The notes below the pieces were generated by a model, which saw only the letters and a program-made list of their open reading frames with translations, searched no databases and was not told the origin of the DNA. The position numbers and the translations under genes are program-made. Below, one piece after another: positions 7,401 to 9,745 of a stretch of 9,745 nt of DNA (within the stretch, counting starts at the first letter, position 1; each line of letters begins with the position of its first letter). The stretch spans positions 1,911 through 11,655 of the forward strand of contig DMNE01000128.1 of assembly GCA_003453735.1 (NCBI GenBank). The letters run 5' to 3'. The stretch comes from Nitrospiraceae bacterium. GTDB lineage: Bacteria; Nitrospirota; Thermodesulfovibrionia; Thermodesulfovibrionales; UBA9159.

Positions 7401-7579
7401 ATGCCGGTATCCTTACCCGTCTCGAGGCCTTTAACGACGACGTTATGAACACTTCAGACGGGGGCGCGCAAGTACCGTGGCCGGCAAAGGGCTTGTTCCC
7501 GCGCTTAAGACAGAAAGGTATGAAAAAATATATATACCCCATTTTTCCGAACACGCATACATCATCGCATCGGTTTTAA
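4424..7579 (+). CDS. Double-domain acyl-CoA dehydratase activase-like protein fused to a COG3580/DUF2229-like half (probably the 5' part of a frame-broken gene)
   Basis: 1051 residues as read. BadF/BadG-type activases use ATP hydrolysis to push electrons from an interface [4Fe-4S] cluster into a partner such as 2-hydroxyacyl-CoA dehydratase. ATPase domain 1 (about 5-268) has GIDIGSVSVK, ATGSGK, EIGGQDSK and cluster cysteines Cys135 (ELCAAGTG) and Cys174 (GRCAVF). Domain 2 (about 333-587) repeats all of these: GIDIGSVSEK, VTGSGR, EIGGQDAK, Cys456 and Cys496. Next comes Cys615-x2-Cys618-x3-Cys622 with Cys640, a likely metal or Fe-S site. Residues 698-1003 are DUF2229/COG3580-like: GLLFYEYYP, AETCLPMKVYYG (Cys742), YGCGPDPASF (Cys963), ending EIDEHTADAGILTRLEAF. 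The last 16 or so residues lose family character where the next frame takes over (finding at 7435-7579). The ATG at 4424 is the only standard start, since an in-frame stop lies at 4397. The physiological substrate is unknown. Confidence 0.85.
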   Translation: MRRSCFLGIDIGSVSVKCVIADENGRIVYDVYSKTKGRPISELLSILETCWKNCPDIDICGIAATGSGKSLAEESLNAETENEIICHAKGTTSLYPEVRTIIEIGGQDSKLILLEHSEETPHRIEIKDFAMNELCAAGTGAFLDEQSCRLGISIEDFASVALEATAPAHIAGRCAVFAKTDMIHLQQKGTPIPEILLGVAYSMARNYLSNLVRGRTLQPVISFQGGTASNRALKKAFCDLLLLNEEDLIAPEHFKTMGAYGAALLAHEKGPSTSISTLAGIITLLSRKQSIRYADHKDSFYPPLCRNADDNAKSLIPSHVDGCEIISREAGVFVGIDIGSVSEKIVAINSHGEILYSDYRYSHGKVLEQLLEMVKEFSDKGFGNNVLGMGVTGSGRYLGAKVLGADLITNEISAQVSGTRHLIPGCDTIIEIGGQDAKLITLEGDTRLDFEMNRLCAAGTGSFLQEHALRLRIDLEHDFSELALRSRSPVRLGNKCTVFMESDLVHYMQKGYPIEDLLAGLSYAVAGNFLDRVAQHKPFGKLISFQGGVAANHAVRSAFESLLKKPVYVSDWHKVIGALGMALLAREAYQRKEYLTSGYKPQTIENIKEVRAFQCAGCSNNCYVRQLSVNGSNVFFGGVCGKYERDSVEEKTRKTMKAEELQHGLASTELLEKIDKLFHESPAVLTEEPVSSIGLPRGLLFYEYYPLWNSFFTRAGFRVIPSQQTTRQLLERGMSRVTAETCLPMKVYYGHVLDLIEKGIDTIFVPEHINIPTWEPGDPSVEHCPYIQSVPEFATTAFGTKIVTQTLSNGYDIDGYETKLTSLAHKLLPEKSFLDTALKPFIQGFKLKECYQQAVEDFKRLREARYALGTKFLESRGRNDTVYVVFGKPYTLYDPELNMHLFKKMRALGMDALPADLIESPTGEEPEPHPEMHWYYNCKMLREAACVNNDPRLFPIILTNYGCGPDPASFRYLQNALMDKPILVIEIDEHTADAGILTRLEAFNDDVMNTSDGGAQVPWPAKGLFPRLRQKGMKKYIYPIFPNTHTSSHRF

Positions 7580-8706
7580 TAGCGAACGGGACCGACGCAG
7601 TCGTGCTCCCGCCGCCAGGGAACGAAACGCGAGAACTGGGAAAGCAACACGCAGTGGGCGGCGAATGCCAGCCTTTTATCAATTTAATGGGGGATTATAT
7701 CCGTTTATTGAAAAGCGGGAACTTTGCCAAGGGGTCCGCTTTTTTTGCGTTCATGACCGGCGACTGCAAGCTCAGGTTGTACGGACAAAACACAATCTAT
7801 GCCACAAGACATTTCCAGAACGGAGAATTGCCCGTGATAGGAACGTTTGCGCAGTTGTTCGGCAACAAACTCTCGGCAATCTCAAAAGTGCGTATAGTTG
7901 ACGACATATATATCGGCATGACGGCCTTAGACAGGATACTCCAAAAACTCCACGAGTCAAGGTTTTACGAACTGCAAAAGGGCGCGCCCGACCTTGCGTA
8001 CAAAATCGCGAAAAACCACATTTGCAAGGGCATCAAGCGGGGTGAGATAATCAATGGCATCGAATATGCCCTCTCCGTATTTGACGGTATCGATATCGAC
8101 AAGTCGGTTCCCAAAAGGTTCATAACCGTTACAGGCGATTACTATACACGTATCAACTCCTTTGCGAATAATGACCTTTACAGGAGCATCGAACGCCTCG
8201 GCGGAGTCATCTTTGTCCCTCCCACGCTGATGGATGCCATTCCCCTGATAATGGTTTCAAGGATAAAGAAATACAGAAAACAGGCCGAGTACATAAAACT
8301 GATTCAACATCTTCTGCTTAATTTCGAGCTTAAACATCAGGAGCAAAAGGTGCGTGATATTTTCGAGAATGATATTCTTAACAATTTTGACTATACTCCC
8401 GAAGAGGTATATCAAAGAACGTCTAAATATCTGAGTAGCGATTTATCTACGGGTATCATATCCCCTGTAGGGTGCGTAATCGAAGCCATCGAGAAAGGTG
8501 CTTGCGGCATCATCAACGTCATTACACAAAACTGCTCCTATGGAAACGTGCTCACTAGCATACTTCAGCGTATGAGAGCGGATTACGGAAATGTGCCGCT
8601 TTTGACATTAATCTACGAAGAACAGCAGGGAGGCAATAAGTTGACACGACTTGAGGCCTTTATGCACCAGATCGCAAAACAGCTCAAGTGTGTCCGGTTC
8701 AGTTGA
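7477..8706 (+). CDS. COG3581-like dehydratase-related half of the activase protein (probably the 3' part of the same gene)
   Basis: Up to 409 residues if translated on its own. It carries the second dehydratase-like half expected after the COG3580 half: KIYIPHFSEHAYI (17-29), GGECQPFINLMGDYIRLL (61-78) with Cys64, MTGDCKLRLYGQ (93-104) with Cys97, GCVIEAIEKGACGIINV (332-348), QNCSYGN (Cys353) and a closing LTRLEAFMHQIAKQL. It mirrors the preceding half (ETCLPMKVYYGHVLDLIEKG; ILTRLEAF). Many homologues have a second cysteine after the first (ECxPC-like), and here it is Phe67. The only possible start is GTG 7477, which lies 103 bases inside the previous reading frame and has no good Shine-Dalgarno sequence; the next in-frame ATG (7687) is inside the domain. 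Independent translation is therefore doubtful, and I favour one protein of about 1427 residues covering 4424-8706. Confidence 0.8.
   Translation: MAGKGLVPALKTERYEKIYIPHFSEHAYIIASVLIANGTDAVVLPPPGNETRELGKQHAVGGECQPFINLMGDYIRLLKSGNFAKGSAFFAFMTGDCKLRLYGQNTIYATRHFQNGELPVIGTFAQLFGNKLSAISKVRIVDDIYIGMTALDRILQKLHESRFYELQKGAPDLAYKIAKNHICKGIKRGEIINGIEYALSVFDGIDIDKSVPKRFITVTGDYYTRINSFANNDLYRSIERLGGVIFVPPTLMDAIPLIMVSRIKKYRKQAEYIKLIQHLLLNFELKHQEQKVRDIFENDILNNFDYTPEEVYQRTSKYLSSDLSTGIISPVGCVIEAIEKGACGIINVITQNCSYGNVLTSILQRMRADYGNVPLLTLIYEEQQGGNKLTRLEAFMHQIAKQLKCVRFS
7523..7528 (+). other. Run of six A at the probable frame junction
   Basis: In the upstream frame this is ATG-AAA-AAA-TAT. Slipping back one base after the second AAA gives ...GMKK-IYIPHFSEHAY, which joins the two halves in the pattern expected for the family. 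The sequence is not a textbook X-XXY-YYZ site (it is G-AAA-AAA), so a missing seventh A or a base-calling error are alternatives to programmed slippage. Confidence 0.5.
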
Positions 8707-8846
8707 GGCTGCTGCGTTTTTAAATAGTCTAATTTTGTCTGCTCAGGTGCATTTCCAACTGATAGGACAATCGATCTTCCCATCGTTTCCCCTTTGGTTG
8801 CGACGCAGCTTCTAATCGGAGAATAACGTAGCAGTGAATATAGGAA
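8707..8846. other. Convergent intergenic region
   Basis: These 140 bases separate the end of the activase/dehydratase gene from the end of the minus-strand efflux gene. I find no clear bidirectional terminator. GCTGCGT near 8710 and ACGCAGC near 8803 are complementary but about 85 bases apart, and T runs follow the first arm. Nothing else stands out. Confidence 0.5.
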
Positions 8847-9745
8847 TCAAGGCACGCTCCTTACACCAACGGCCTCCCTGAGCTGTTCGAGAGCCAGCAC
8901 GTATGAGGCGAGTGCCTGGCGATAGGCAAGCTGCGTGGTATGGTAGCTGCGTACCGCGTCCAGAAAATCGAGCAAACTTGCCGCGCCTTTTTTGTAGGCA
9001 TATTCGCTGATATCACGCGACTGCTTCGCATTGTCCAGATAGCCGGATCGGTAAAGAGCGACTATTTCGTTGTTAGAGCAGACGGCTTCGTAGGCACTGG
9101 CAATATCGCCGAACACAGTTTCCTTGGCCGCCGAATAGAGCTCCTCCGCCTGAGTAATCGCATGTTTCGTCCTAGCTATTTCGCCCTGATTGCGATCAAA
9201 AAAAGGGAGAGGAAAACTGAAAAAAAGCCCAATCGACTCTATGCCGCCAACGTGCGAGAAATTCAGAGTCGTTGTGAGGTCGTTATGGCTGTTTGCTATC
9301 GCCAGATCCAATTGGCTCTGCGCCGAGGCCATGCCCTGCTGTGCCGCACGCAGGTCCGGCCGCTCCTTAAGCGCCTGTGCCTGCAGATCTTCCTTGCTCG
9401 CCTTTATCGGCTCGTAATCAAGCATGCCCGCTACGTCGTATTCGGCAGGAACGGATTCGTAGCCCAACAGTTCGCGCAGCGCTACGAGTGCCCGCACCTT
9501 CGCAAGCCTCGCCGTGGATACAGCGCTCTGAAACTGCAGCAGTTGAAGCTTGATCTTCAGATAATCGCCTTCGCTCATGTCGCCTGCTTTGTACCGCTCT
9601 TCACTGATGTCCACCGTTTTCTGAAAGCTCTTCACGTCATCAAGCGATAAATCAAGGGTGGATTGCGCAAAAAGAACATTGATGAATTGCGAGGCAACAT
9701 TGAATTTGAGACTGCGTTCATTGTCAGAAACCTGGGATTTCGTTA
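8847..9745 (-). CDS. Outer-membrane efflux protein, TolC/CzcC-like (5' end cut by window edge)
   Basis: This is the C-terminal 298 residues of an outer-membrane channel of a tripartite (probably RND-type) exporter. The frame stays open to base 9743 with family-like sequence (FNVASQFINVLFAQSTLDLS), so the GTG near 9635 is not the real start. Typical TolC-family features are long alanine/glutamine-rich helices with the pattern RYKAGDMSEGDYLKIKLQL, then ERPDLRAAQQGMASAQSQL, then the strand segment IGLFFSFPLPFFDRNQGEIA, and a second helical hairpin ending YAYKKGAASLLDFLDAVRSY, then TTQLAYRQALASYVLALEQL. The FPLPFFDRNQGEIA and GAASLLDFLDA motifs are close to CzcC/CusC-type heavy-metal efflux channels, but drug or other substrates cannot be excluded. 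About 120 N-terminal residues (signal peptide and first hairpin) are missing. Partner pump and adaptor genes are not in the window; downstream (8847 leftwards) there is only the convergent activase gene. Confidence 0.88.
   Translation of the reverse strand, partial: TKSQVSDNERSLKFNVASQFINVLFAQSTLDLSLDDVKSFQKTVDISEERYKAGDMSEGDYLKIKLQLLQFQSAVSTARLAKVRALVALRELLGYESVPAEYDVAGMLDYEPIKASKEDLQAQALKERPDLRAAQQGMASAQSQLDLAIANSHNDLTTTLNFSHVGGIESIGLFFSFPLPFFDRNQGEIARTKHAITQAEELYSAAKETVFGDIASAYEAVCSNNEIVALYRSGYLDNAKQSRDISEYAYKKGAASLLDFLDAVRSYHTTQLAYRQALASYVLALEQLREAVGVRSVP

Noticed and set aside
8940..9650. 236-residue plus-strand ORF overlapping the efflux gene
   Set aside because: It is antisense to a clear TolC/CzcC-family coding sequence, its translation is Arg/Cys-rich without domain features, and it lacks a ribosome site.
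207..9745. A shared metal-resistance system joining the cupredoxin and the CzcC-like channel
   Set aside because: The genes are about 6 kb apart, on opposite strands and separated by unrelated genes, so there is no operon-level link.

Overview
The window looks like a chromosomal segment from a Gram-negative bacterium with anaerobic or low-potential redox metabolism. The evidence is an outer-membrane beta-barrel with a c-type heme motif, a TolC-type efflux channel, exported proteins with Sec signal peptides, and a very large BadF-type activase/dehydratase-like protein of the kind found in Desulfobacterota, Nitrospirota (Thermodesulfovibrionia) and anaerobic Firmicutes. The outer-membrane proteins exclude Firmicutes. 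Within the rest I lean to Nitrospirota or Desulfobacterota, but this is inference from gene content and not a phylogenetic placement. There are no RNA genes, insertion sequences or CRISPR arrays that I can support.

Left block (1-3070, + strand): an exported electron-transfer cluster. It opens with the broken tail of a cupredoxin-like gene (1-160), whose reading frame slips by one base. An intact paralogue follows (207-920; type-1 copper motif C-x2-H-x2-M). Then come an outer-membrane beta-barrel protein with one CxxCH heme site at its N-terminus (942-2288) and an exported protein of unknown function (2402-3070). The genes are tightly spaced, each with a good Shine-Dalgarno sequence, so they are probably one operon. 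The likely theme is moving electrons through the periplasm and across or at the outer membrane.

Middle (3071-4423): a non-coding stretch of about 445 bases, then a lone S51-family (cyanophycinase/dipeptidase E-like) hydrolase (3516-4205). Its -10 box lies so close to the ATG that the mRNA may be nearly leaderless. A short intergenic region with a possible promoter follows.

Right-centre (4424-8706, + strand): a giant protein with two consecutive BadF/BadG-type ATPase activase domains, a cysteine-rich segment and two related dehydratase-like halves (COG3580/DUF2229-like and COG3581-like). It is split over two overlapping frames. The join behaves like a single -1 frameshift, probably at a run of six A at 7523-7528. 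Read through, it would be about 1427 residues, close to what I recall for single-gene homologues.

Right end (8847-9745, - strand): the C-terminal 298 residues of an outer-membrane efflux protein (TolC/CzcC family), convergent with the activase gene and cut by the window edge.

The most interesting signals are the pseudo-symmetric double-activase/double-dehydratase protein and its frame break, the cupredoxin tandem duplication with a decayed copy, and the cupredoxin/heme-barrel pair as a possible outer-membrane electron conduit. Both frame breaks are consistent with a missing base in a short A run, so sequencing error must be excluded for each.
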